A stretch of DNA of 5,474 nt from positions 1 through 5,474 of the forward strand of contig DMNE01000390.1 in NCBI GenBank assembly GCA_003453735.1, given 5' to 3'. The translations under genes were made by a program, and so were the position numbers. This document shows, piece after piece, positions 1 to 5,151 of the stretch (its first letter is position 1; each line of letters begins with the position of its first letter). The stretch comes from Nitrospiraceae bacterium. GTDB taxonomy: Bacteria; Nitrospirota; Thermodesulfovibrionia; Thermodesulfovibrionales; UBA9159. Below the pieces are notes generated by a model that worked only from the letters and a program-made list of their open reading frames with translations, searched no databases and had not been told where the DNA came from.

Positions 1-12
1 AAGAGGCTCGAA

Positions 13-95
13 GGATGAGAAATCAGCATCTTGCTGATCCCACCGTGCGGTGTACCCTGGCACCATGGGCTTCCGAAATGCTATTTCTCGAATCC
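13..95. repeat. Nested inverted repeats with competing stems, downstream of the PII-like gene
   Basis: An outer imperfect inverted repeat pairs positions 13-29 with 78-95 (GGAT, GAGAAAT and AGCAT against ATGCT, ATTTCTC and ATCC, about 16 pairs with small bulges). The same bases can form two local hairpins instead: ATCAGCA (22-28) with TGCTGAT (32-38), and GAAAT (75-79) with ATTTC (83-87). Between them CACC (41-44) can pair with GGTG (49-52), or that GGTG with CACC (61-64). No T-run follows on either strand, so this is not a standard intrinsic terminator. On the minus strand it lies just past the stop of the PII-like gene, where a leader or attenuator for a gene beyond the window edge is possible. 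I recognise no known riboswitch class. Confidence 0.45.
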
Positions 96-101
96 CTCAG
101 C

Positions 102-404
102 TCATCCTATCCTTTCCATTGTCTGTATGTTTATTAGGTGCTCAACCGGCAACACGGCGATAAGTCCATCCCCCGCCAGACCCGTATGGGCATTGTCGAG
201 GATTATGCGGGTAGCTTCTTCGACTTTTTCGTCAGGAATGATTATTTGTATTATCTTGTAAACGGTATGAGCAGCGAAGAGCCCTACCTGGTCTCCTGCC
301 ACCTTAACCTCGAATATCGTCAGATGCCTTATTCCTGCAGCTTCAAGGGACGTCACAACACGGTCGAGAGACGTAGTCCTGATGATAGCATTCACCAGTT
401 TCAT
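102..404 (-). CDS. Divergent PII-family (GlnB-like) signalling protein with a short T-loop
   Basis: The 100-residue product aligns with GlnB/GlnK over its whole length: the N-terminal strand (KLVNAIIRTTSLDRV), strand 2 (LTIFEVK, 28-34), the strand after the T-loop (YKIIQIIIPDE, 49-59) and a B-loop TGxxGDG at 74-80. Classical PII proteins have about 112 residues. Roughly ten are missing here from the T-loop, including the region of the uridylylated tyrosine. Residues matching GlnB Lys90, Arg101 and Arg103, which bind ATP phosphates, appear as Leu81, Asn92 and Gln94. It is therefore probably a trimeric PII-fold sensor with altered ligand and partner specificity, not a GlnD/GlnE-linked nitrogen regulator. 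One possibility is the divergent PII group reported near heavy-metal efflux genes; that is inference. Its ATG has a strong AGGAGG five bases upstream, and it is evidently cotranscribed with the SHOCT gene 9 bp upstream. Confidence 0.85.
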   Translation of the reverse strand: MKLVNAIIRTTSLDRVVTSLEAAGIRHLTIFEVKVAGDQVGLFAAHTVYKIIQIIIPDEKVEEATRIILDNAHTGLAGDGLIAVLPVEHLINIQTMERIG

Positions 405-413
405 AGTTCCCTC

Positions 414-641
414 CTAACGCTTCAAAATATCATCCTTTATCCTCTCGAATTCTTCTTTTGCTATTTTTCCCTTCGCATACCTCTTCTTTAAGACATCAAA
501 GGCCGTCTCCCCTGTTCCTCTCTTTTCAGCGCCGATGAGTGCCTGAAAAAGATATAAGACGCTTAAGATTACCAGCACCCAAAGGAAAATCAAGAAAAAC
601 CATCCCAAGCGCATGCCCCATCCATAATACTCCCAATGCAT
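414..641 (-). CDS. Small membrane protein with C-terminal SHOCT domain
   Basis: This 75-residue protein has a short aromatic N-terminus (MHWEYYGWGM), one hydrophobic helix at about 12-36, a linker, and a C-terminal SHOCT motif at about 47-74 with the usual pattern LKKRYAKGKI followed by EEFERIKDDIL. SHOCT is a short helical C-terminal domain thought to mediate oligomerisation or attachment; no catalytic role is expected. Topology is probably one inner-membrane span with the charged SHOCT segment cytoplasmic. The gene begins at an ATG preceded by AAAGGGG. Its TAG stop lies inside the Shine-Dalgarno of the following PII-like gene (tAGGAGG), which argues for translational coupling and a shared function. 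Similar SHOCT proteins often sit next to metal-efflux or envelope genes, but nothing in this window confirms a link. Confidence 0.85.
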   Translation of the reverse strand: MHWEYYGWGMRLGWFFLIFLWVLVILSVLYLFQALIGAEKRGTGETAFDVLKKRYAKGKIAKEEFERIKDDILKR

Positions 642-795
642 AAGTCCGCCCCTTTAGGATCATATCATAAACATTTTCTTAAAGGAATATCATCCCCTAT
701 GGGAAAACAAAACATCTTTCCATCTTCGCCCATATCTTATAGCAGACATTATCGTCATTTCGCAGGGTCACCGCGGGTTTTATTTTCATTTGGCA

Positions 796-1100
796 ATGTT
801 CCACCTCCTGGAATCCTACAACACCGGCGAGTTAGAGGACATTGTCGATATCCTTGAGCTCTACGACTTAGAAAAAAGAACGCTTGAGTCTTTGCAGGAG
901 AAACTAGATGAGCTGGCGTATACGGTTTCTGTGCTCATGAACGAGACTCTGATGTTCGGTTTCAGGGAAGACAGGTACGCCAGGCCAGGCTTTTCACCCA
1001 GGGAGATGCTTGCTCCTTTGACTTGTTCGTTCCCTCCAGGTTGCTCAGAGGGTTTCCCCTTGAAGAGTTCTCGGAAATGGAAGATCATGATCTCATATAA
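796..1100 (+). pseudogene. Probable frameshifted small gene, family unknown
   Basis: Frame 796 to about 1003 encodes a plausible helical, acidic, heptad-like segment (ELEDIVDILELYDLEKRTL, then LQEKLDELAYTVSVLMNETL) ending in a charged stretch (GFREDRYARPGFSPRE). Past that point the frame becomes poor (cysteine- and proline-rich). The frame starting at 1005 instead looks coding (DACSFDLFVPSRLLRGFPLE, then EFSEMEDHDLI) and stops at 1100. Joining the two, as if one base had been lost, gives a protein of about 100 residues. Third codon positions in the first part favour G/C as in the neighbouring genes. The start is unsure: ATG 796 or TTG 790, neither with a Shine-Dalgarno, and the frame stays open upstream to 658. 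The opposite-strand ORF is serine-rich and looks like a shadow. No family is recognised. It converges on fabD. It could be a real decay or a sequencing error in an intact gene. Confidence 0.4.
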
Positions 1101-1120
1101 CGTCGGAGATGTATGGGCGT

Positions 1121-2047
1121 TTACTGTAATGCCGCGAGAGCTTTGTTGAGGCTATTGATATCTTCAAGGTGAAGGGCACGAACTGAGCGTTCTATTCTTT
1201 TGATAAGTCCCGAGAGCACTTTGCCGGGGCCAACTTCAATAAACATCTCTATTCCTGCATCAACAATAGTCTTTATGGAATCTTCCCAGAGAAGAGGACT
1301 GTTGAGCTGACGCACAAGGGACGCCTTAATGCCGTCGACGGTATTAAGGAATATGGCATCTGCATTGTTTACGACGGGAACTACGGGATTCTTAAATTCT
1401 ATCTTCTTGAGTTCCTCTGCAAGCCTTCGCGAAGCCTCCGCCATCAATGTGCAGTGGGATGGAACACTGACTGCAAGAACTACTGCCCTTTTTGCTCCCG
1501 ACTCTTTCGCACGTTTGACAGCCTCTTCAACAGCATTCTTTTCACCGGCTATTACAATCTGCTCCGGGCAATTGTAATTCGCAGGTGCTGCATAACCTGA
1601 CTTGAGCGAAAGGCATATCTCGTCAATCTCGTTCCTGTTTAGCCCCATGATAGCTGCCATAAGTCCCCTGCCCTCCGGGACCGCTTCCTGCATAAACTGT
1701 CCCCTCTTCTCTGTGAGCTTCACAGCGTCATGAAATGAGACCGACTCTGCAGCCACGAGAGCAGAATACTCACCAAGGCTATGTCCCGCTACGACCGACG
1801 GTTTTATCCCCCTAGATAATAACACCCTGAGAATCCCGATACTCACGGTCAATATAGCGGGTTGCGTCCTGTAAGTTTTATTCAACTCTTCCTTCGGACC
1901 ATAAAAGGATAACCGGGCAACATCATACCCGAGCGCATCGGAGGCCTCCTGGAAGAGCTCCCTCATCTCGCGGTGAAGCTCATAAATCTCTTTGCCCATA
2001 CCGACATACTGGGAACCCTGACCGGGGAAGAGAAAGGCAAGTTTCAT
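1121..2047 (-). CDS. fabD: Malonyl-CoA:ACP transacylase FabD
   Basis: FabD moves malonate from malonyl-CoA to acyl carrier protein, supplying the extender unit for type II fatty acid synthesis in the cytoplasm. The 308-residue length is typical. It shows GQGSQ at 9-13 (oxyanion-hole region), the nucleophile motif GHSLGE at 88-93 with Ser90, Arg115 in KRGQF (malonate carboxylate binding), His198 in PSH (catalytic base), Gln247 in the RQLNSPLLWE stretch, and the C-terminal GPGKVLSGLIKR at 273-284. These match Ser92, Arg117, His201 and Gln250 of the E. coli enzyme, so it should be active. The ATG is preceded by GGAG eight bases upstream. Unusually, no fabG, acpP or fabF follows; downstream on this strand are 479 bp without a gene. 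It is probably transcribed from the structured spacer before it or by read-through from etfA. Confidence 0.97.
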   Translation of the reverse strand: MKLAFLFPGQGSQYVGMGKEIYELHREMRELFQEASDALGYDVARLSFYGPKEELNKTYRTQPAILTVSIGILRVLLSRGIKPSVVAGHSLGEYSALVAAESVSFHDAVKLTEKRGQFMQEAVPEGRGLMAAIMGLNRNEIDEICLSLKSGYAAPANYNCPEQIVIAGEKNAVEEAVKRAKESGAKRAVVLAVSVPSHCTLMAEASRRLAEELKKIEFKNPVVPVVNNADAIFLNTVDGIKASLVRQLNSPLLWEDSIKTIVDAGIEMFIEVGPGKVLSGLIKRIERSVRALHLEDINSLNKALAALQ

Positions 2048-2117
2048 TAAGGGAACTCCACTGCTTCGTCAAGGACAGACAAGCCTGCGAAATAAGGGAA
2101 AGCGCTTGGGCTGCACA

Positions 2118-2259
2118 GGATCGGAAGGCGATGAATTCTTATAGAGCACTGTGACCGAAAAAACGCTTTGCAGATTTGAGAAAAAGGTTTGACAATAAAC
2201 AAACTACGGTCACCCAGGCGAGCAGCCTGTCGTTGACAAGAATTCTGAGCCGTCCGTCC
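2118..2259 (-). ncRNA. Branched base-paired element between etfA and fabD (structured RNA or palindromic repeat)
   Basis: Written on the minus strand, the element closes with an outer stem GGACGGACGGC (2259-2249) against GCCTTCCGATCC (2129-2118), with one bulge and one mismatch. It continues with GAATTCTT (2245-2238) pairing perfectly with AAGAATTC (2140-2133). Inside are two branches: CAGGC-loop-GCCTG (2229-2215, five-base loop), and GTGACCG (2213-2207) with CGGTCAC (2157-2151), which itself holds GTTTG/CAAAC (2204-2187). Four nested, correctly ordered stems in about 140 bp are unlikely by chance. No U-run follows, so it is not an ordinary terminator. It may be a cis-acting leader for fabD, a processing or read-through control site in an etf-fabD transcript, or a copy of a short dispersed palindromic element. 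I recognise no named RNA family, and the strand is inferred from the neighbouring genes. Confidence 0.5.
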
Positions 2260-2280
2260 TTTGGATAACATATAACAGTA

Positions 2281-3483
2281 TTAGTGTCCTTTCATCTCTT
2301 TTATCTTTTTTATTAACATCGGCACGATCTCGTAAACATCGCCGACGATTCCGTATGAGGCAACATTGAATATGGGTGCCTCGGGATTCTTATTTATAGC
2401 GATGATGATGTCGGAGGACTGCATCCCTACGAGATGCTGGACGGCACCCGAGATCCCACAGGCCATATAGATATTCGGGCAGACGGTTTTTCCCGTCTGG
2501 CCCACCTGATGGCTATAAGGGATCCAGCCCTCGTCTACCGCAGCTCTAGAGGCACCGAGGGCAGCACCGAGCACCTCTGCCAACTCTCCAAGAAGTTTGA
2601 ATCCCTTCTGGTCGCCGAGCCCTCTTCCCCCTGATACGATGATATCGGCCTCCTGGAGATTGACAGCTATCTCGGAGAGTTCTTTTACTGTGGCTAGAAC
2701 CTTTGTGCGCGAAGATAACCCAATTGCATCAACATGGACGATGTCGCCTTTCCTGCTTGCATCATACTGCCCGCGTTTCATCACCCTCGGTCTTATCGTA
2801 GCCATCTGAGGCTTATTATCCGGACAGAGGATTGTTGCCATGATATTGCCGCCAAAGGCAGGCCTTATCTGGAGAAGGTTGCCGGTCCCCAGATCTATGT
2901 CGAGAGATGTGCAATCGGCAGTAAGTCCTGTCCTGAGTCTTGATGCCACTCGGGGAAAGAACGATCGGCCGATGGGAGTCGCGCCTGCTAAGACAATCTC
3001 AGGATGATGCTCCTTCACCAGTAAGGAGAATAAACCTGCATAAGGTTCATCGTTAAATCGCTCAAAAAGCTGATCATTGCAAAGATACACCCTGTCAGCA
3101 CCCCATCGAATGAGTTCCCGTGCTTCTGATTCCGGCGCGCCAAAGAGGACAGCCGAGAGATGTGTCTGAAGGATGTCAGCAAGCCTTCTGCCAGCGCCCA
3201 AAAGCTCATAAACCACAGGAGCCACCTTTGCGTTCCTCTGTTCGGCAAACACCCACACACCCTCGGATGCATCAGTGCGTCTCGTTTCAGGGGCGGGTGA
3301 TTCGCCAACATCAAGCATCTCTTTGATCGCACCCTCAGGGCATGCGTTGAGGCACGCCTTACACAGCTGGCAATATTCTGTAATAAACGCCTTACCTTCT
3401 TTCATCGCGATGGAGGTAAACGGACAGGAATCGATACACGTCTCACAACCGGTGCATTTGTCAGGAGTGACAACTATACGCAT
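2281..3483 (-). CDS. etfA: Electron-transfer flavoprotein alpha subunit with N-terminal 2[4Fe-4S] ferredoxin domain
   Basis: EtfA with EtfB forms a soluble FAD-carrying heterodimer that passes electrons between acyl-CoA- or 2-hydroxyacid-type dehydrogenases and other carriers. Numbering from ATG 3483 (400 residues), residues 1-58 are a bacterial ferredoxin domain with two CxxCxxCxxxCP motifs (Cys10/13/16/20 and Cys38/41/44/48). A variable linker and the EtfA N-domain follow, then the FAD domain: SGGRGLGD at 284-291, HQVGQTGKTVCP at 325-336, and the family signature YMACGISGAVQHLVGM at 339-354. Ferredoxin-fused EtfA occurs in electron-bifurcating or confurcating complexes such as LctC and CarE of Acetobacterium, so a similar role is inferred. 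I prefer ATG 3483, which has AGGTG eight bases upstream, over the in-frame GTG 3492 three codons earlier. The gene overlaps the end of etfB, so equal expression of both subunits is likely. No partner dehydrogenase lies in the window. Confidence 0.96.
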   Translation of the reverse strand: MRIVVTPDKCTGCETCIDSCPFTSIAMKEGKAFITEYCQLCKACLNACPEGAIKEMLDVGESPAPETRRTDASEGVWVFAEQRNAKVAPVVYELLGAGRRLADILQTHLSAVLFGAPESEARELIRWGADRVYLCNDQLFERFNDEPYAGLFSLLVKEHHPEIVLAGATPIGRSFFPRVASRLRTGLTADCTSLDIDLGTGNLLQIRPAFGGNIMATILCPDNKPQMATIRPRVMKRGQYDASRKGDIVHVDAIGLSSRTKVLATVKELSEIAVNLQEADIIVSGGRGLGDQKGFKLLGELAEVLGAALGASRAAVDEGWIPYSHQVGQTGKTVCPNIYMACGISGAVQHLVGMQSSDIIIAINKNPEAPIFNVASYGIVGDVYEIVPMLIKKIKEMKGH

Positions 3484-4256
3484 TTCAAGCACCTCAGTTC
3501 TTGTATCAATGCGTCTACCTGCTCTTCGACAGTGCCTTCGATCATCTTCCTATCCTTCTTGGTCTCAGGGGCGAAGATCTTTTTCACTTGTGTCGGTGAA
3601 CCTTTTAAACCGATTTTATCTCCATCAGCTTGGATATCAGCCGATGTCCATTTCTTAATCTCTATCTTTTTGGCCGCCATCTTGCCCTTCAGAGACGGCA
3701 ATCTCGGCACATTGAGTTCCCTTACCACTGTGAGCAAGACCGGCAGCGTTGATTCCACTATGTCATATCCGTCATCCATTAGCCGCTGTACCCGTATCAA
3801 CTCAGGTTTTACTTCCTCTATCCTTCTCACACATGAAATATGTGGGATATCCAAGAACTCTGCAGTCTCCGGCCCGACCTGTGCTGTATCACCATCAATC
3901 GCTTGTTTCCCGCAAATGGTTATCTCTGCACCGAGCTTTTCTATAGCCTTAGAGAGGGTATATGACGTCGCCCATGTGTCGGAACCTGCAAACGCCCTGT
4001 CAGTGAGCAACACAGCGGCATCGGCACCCATGGATATGGCATCTCTCAACGCGCCCTCAGCCTGTGGCGGCCCCATGGAAATCACGGTGACCTTCGCTCC
4101 AAGCTCGTCTTTGATGCGGAGGGCCGCCTCGAGTGCATGCAGATCATAGGGATTGATAATGCTCGGGACTCCATCCCTGACGAGAGTATTGGTCTCGGGG
4201 TTAATCCTTACCTCGGCGGTATCAGGAACCTGCTTGATGCATACGATTATATTCAC
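3474..4256 (-). CDS. etfB: Electron-transfer flavoprotein beta subunit
   Basis: EtfB is the smaller ETF subunit, binding AMP in classical ETFs and an electron-bifurcating FAD in bifurcating ones. The 260-residue product is full length. Landmarks are VNIIVCIKQVPDT at 1-13, NPYDLHALEAAL at 35-46, the loop MGPPQAEGALRDAISMGAD at 61-79, GSDTWATSYTLSKAI at 91-105, and ICGKQAIDGDTAQVGPETAE at 114-133, a form I associate with bifurcating EtfB. LNVPRLPSLKGKMAAKK at 181-197 is the family's conserved region near the C-terminus. The frame is open 41 codons further upstream, but that extension does not resemble EtfB and spans the promoter. GTG 4256 has GGGAGG nine bases upstream and gives the normal N-terminus. 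The last codons overlap the start of etfA. The C-terminus ends in Cys256-x-x-Cys259. Confidence 0.96.
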   Translation of the reverse strand: MNIIVCIKQVPDTAEVRINPETNTLVRDGVPSIINPYDLHALEAALRIKDELGAKVTVISMGPPQAEGALRDAISMGADAAVLLTDRAFAGSDTWATSYTLSKAIEKLGAEITICGKQAIDGDTAQVGPETAEFLDIPHISCVRRIEEVKPELIRVQRLMDDGYDIVESTLPVLLTVVRELNVPRLPSLKGKMAAKKIEIKKWTSADIQADGDKIGLKGSPTQVKKIFAPETKKDRKMIEGTVEEQVDALIQELRCLKCV

Positions 4257-4325
4257 TCTCTCTGTCCTCCCAAAACAATGATGAGTCAGGGTCAATCTTC
4301 CGTCGCTAGCCAAAATAAGATGAAT

Positions 4326-4355
4326 ATTATACGACTTTATAGCTCTTCGTGTAAA
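4326..4355 (-). promoter_or_regulatory. Sigma70-type promoter of etfB-etfA
   Basis: On the minus strand, TTTACA (4355-4350, one mismatch to TTGACA) is followed after 18 bp by a perfect TATAAT (4331-4326). Transcription would begin near 4319, giving a leader of about 63 nt before the etfB GTG with its GGGAGG site. It lies within the upstream extension of the etfB reading frame, which supports the internal GTG as the true start. Not experimentally shown. Confidence 0.65.
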
Positions 4356-4362
4356 GAAACTG

Positions 4363-4386
4363 AGAGAACAAGAGAACAAGAGAACA
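4363..4386 (-). repeat. Three perfect tandem 8-bp repeats abutting the etf promoter
   Basis: AGAGAACA occurs three times head to tail (4363-4370, 4371-4378, 4379-4386); on the minus strand this reads TGTTCTCT three times. The array ends 7 bp upstream of the etfB -35 box. Direct repeats at this position could bind an activator or response regulator, or affect RNA polymerase alpha contacts; eight-base spacing is not a whole helical turn. It could equally be a slippage-prone simple repeat. Which factor, if any, binds is unknown. Confidence 0.6.
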
Positions 4387-4435
4387 ATATATTCTTAGGA
4401 ACCACCGAGACAACTGTAATTCTGGCAGCGGGAAC

Positions 4436-4450
4436 AAGAAATTATTTCTT
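4436..4450. promoter_or_regulatory. 15-bp perfect palindrome, possible operator
   Basis: AAGAAAT, one T, then ATTTCTT form a perfect dyad in the etfB upstream region, about 80 bp beyond the -35 box. Its size suits a dimeric repressor site, but there is no promoter directly over it that I can identify and no regulator gene adjacent, so function is uncertain. Confidence 0.25.
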
Positions 4451-4545
4451 CCGGAGAAACCAGACGCAGAAGGGGATCTTGGTAGATATAAGAAAAATTA
4501 AGAAGCCTGAAAGTTAGGAAAGCGATAATCTTCAAGGGGGAAAGC

Positions 4546-4596
4546 ATGAGCACCCTGTTCGATCATTTTTTGAAAAACATACTCATGATGATATAA
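4546..4596 (+). CDS. Possible 16-codon peptide with strong ribosome binding site
   Basis: ATG 4546 is preceded by AAGGGGG with a five-base spacer, the best plus-strand ribosome site in this gap. The frame encodes only 16 residues (MSTLFDHFLKNILMMI) before TAA. The end of this frame overlaps a promoter-like pair at 4570-4597. It may be a leader peptide, the truncated start of a decayed gene (the same frame carries coding-like stretches further on), or chance. No family is recognised, and the length is too short to judge by composition. Confidence 0.25.
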   Translation: MSTLFDHFLKNILMMI

Positions 4597-4597
4597 T
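4570..4597 (+). promoter_or_regulatory. Sigma70-type promoter candidate, plus strand
   Basis: TTGAAA (4570-4575, one mismatch) and a perfect TATAAT (4592-4597) are separated by 16 bp. The predicted start, near 4604, falls at the ATG of the short ORF 4603-4740, so that ORF would be leaderless if read from here. The next clear gene on this strand is the DHFR-like gene at 5152, about 550 nt away. AT-rich spacers can give such matches by chance. Confidence 0.4.
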
Positions 4598-4602
4598 TCA
4601 AA

Positions 4603-4740
4603 ATGACAAGACAAACACATAAATGTTGTGGCCTTCACGACGGGGACGAATCCTTAGGAGCAAGAGAGAGCATGAATGATGCCACAGAAAAGGAAAGACT
4701 TGATGAGCACGAAAACATAACATTATGGTCTATACGTTGA
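4603..4740 (+). CDS. Short hypothetical ORF, 45 codons
   Basis: ATG 4603 opens a frame of 45 codons ending in TGA. The product is hydrophilic and charged, with a Cys-Cys pair near the N-terminus (THKCCGLHDGDES), an acidic/basic middle (NDATEKERLDEHE) and a C-terminal LWSIR. There is no Shine-Dalgarno before 4603. An internal ATG at 4672 has a GGAG about 12 bases before it, which is too far to be convincing. Composition resembles protein more than random sequence, but the family is unknown. It shares its frame with the 16-codon ORF upstream and the decayed stretch downstream, so all three may be remains of one locus. Confidence 0.2.
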   Translation: MTRQTHKCCGLHDGDESLGARESMNDATEKERLDEHENITLWSIR

Positions 4741-4791
4741 TCTTGCCTCTGGAGTTTTCATTTCTTTTCTTTTGTTTAATCTTTTGCTTAA

Positions 4792-5124
4792 GGCTGTAAT
4801 AACATCCCTGAGGAGAAAGGAGAGGGTTCGGGGTTTCACAGGAGGATCAGGTATCTAGCGAGGTTCTTGTTTGAACAATAGGTCATTCTGAAGGAAGTGG
4901 ATGTAAGTGACGTCCTGGACGCGTCTGTCATCGCCGAGGTGTTGAAGACGTGAAAAAAGGACCGACGTGTATCCGTTACAGGGCAGAAGAGCTCATTAAT
5001 AGTTTTTTACTATGCAGTGACGGGGAAATCGTATGATCTATCTGCTTTTACTGCCGATGAGGAAGTAGCGAATAAAGTTTTGAATATACACGCACTGTTC
5101 AGCCCCTCCGATCACTCTGTTTGA
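4792..5124 (+). pseudogene. Coding-like remnant with in-frame stops, family unknown
   Basis: One plus-strand frame carries three protein-like stretches split by single stop codons. The first is 4792-4878 (ending RRIRYLARFLFEQ) before TAG 4879. The second is 4882-4950 (VILKEVDVSDVLDASVIAE, then VLKT) before TGA 4951. The third is 4954-5121 (including VSVTGQKSSLIVFYYAVTGK and SAFTADEEVANKVLN), ending at TGA 5122. None has a start codon with a ribosome site. The last, 56 codons long, has the most natural amino-acid composition. This fits an old gene decaying under no selection, but I cannot name the family, and parts may be chance. It ends 27 bp before the DHFR-like gene. Confidence 0.25.
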
Positions 5125-5151
5125 CCGGCACTTTAATTACAGGGGTTCGGC

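Noticed and set aside
1..66. Minus-strand frame starting at ATG 66 and open to the window edge (MVPGYTARWDQQDADF...)
   Set aside because: Only about 22 codons are visible, the ribosome site is too close to the ATG, and the segment lies inside the nested inverted repeats. It could be the start of a real gene but cannot be supported here.
697..789. Minus-strand 30-codon ORF (MKIKPAVTLRNDDNVCYKIW...) with an AGGAGGT upstream
   Set aside because: The Shine-Dalgarno-like sequence is 13 bases from the ATG, too far. The peptide resembles translations of dispersed intergenic repeats more than a protein, and it lies opposite the candidate plus-strand gene region.
861..1088. Minus-strand ORF of 75 codons downstream of fabD
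   Set aside because: Serine- and lysine-rich, with no ribosome site or family features; it is best explained as the antisense of the plus-strand coding-like sequence.
1082..1093. 12-bp palindrome AGATCATGATCT just past the fabD stop
   Set aside because: There is no loop or T-run, so it is not a terminator, and it lies in the candidate pseudogene coding sequence; likely chance.
2047..2271. Minus-strand ORF of 74 codons between etfA and fabD, whose TAA overlaps the fabD ATG
   Set aside because: Its composition (many Cys, Ser, Arg and Pro; no domain) is unlike the neighbouring proteins, it has no well-placed ribosome site, and it runs through the strongly base-paired element. The overlap with fabD keeps it from being wholly excluded.
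3532..4149. Long plus-strand ORF of 205 codons inside etfB
   Set aside because: Antisense shadow of a strongly conserved gene, with serine-rich composition typical of such shadows.
4257..4379. N-terminal extension of EtfB by 41 codons
   Set aside because: The extension does not resemble EtfB, contains the TATAAT promoter, and GTG 4256 has a clear GGGAGG site giving the conserved N-terminus.
4137..4517. Plus-strand ORF of 126 codons
   Set aside because: About its first 120 bases are antisense to etfB and the rest crosses the etf promoter and repeat region; no ribosome site or family features.
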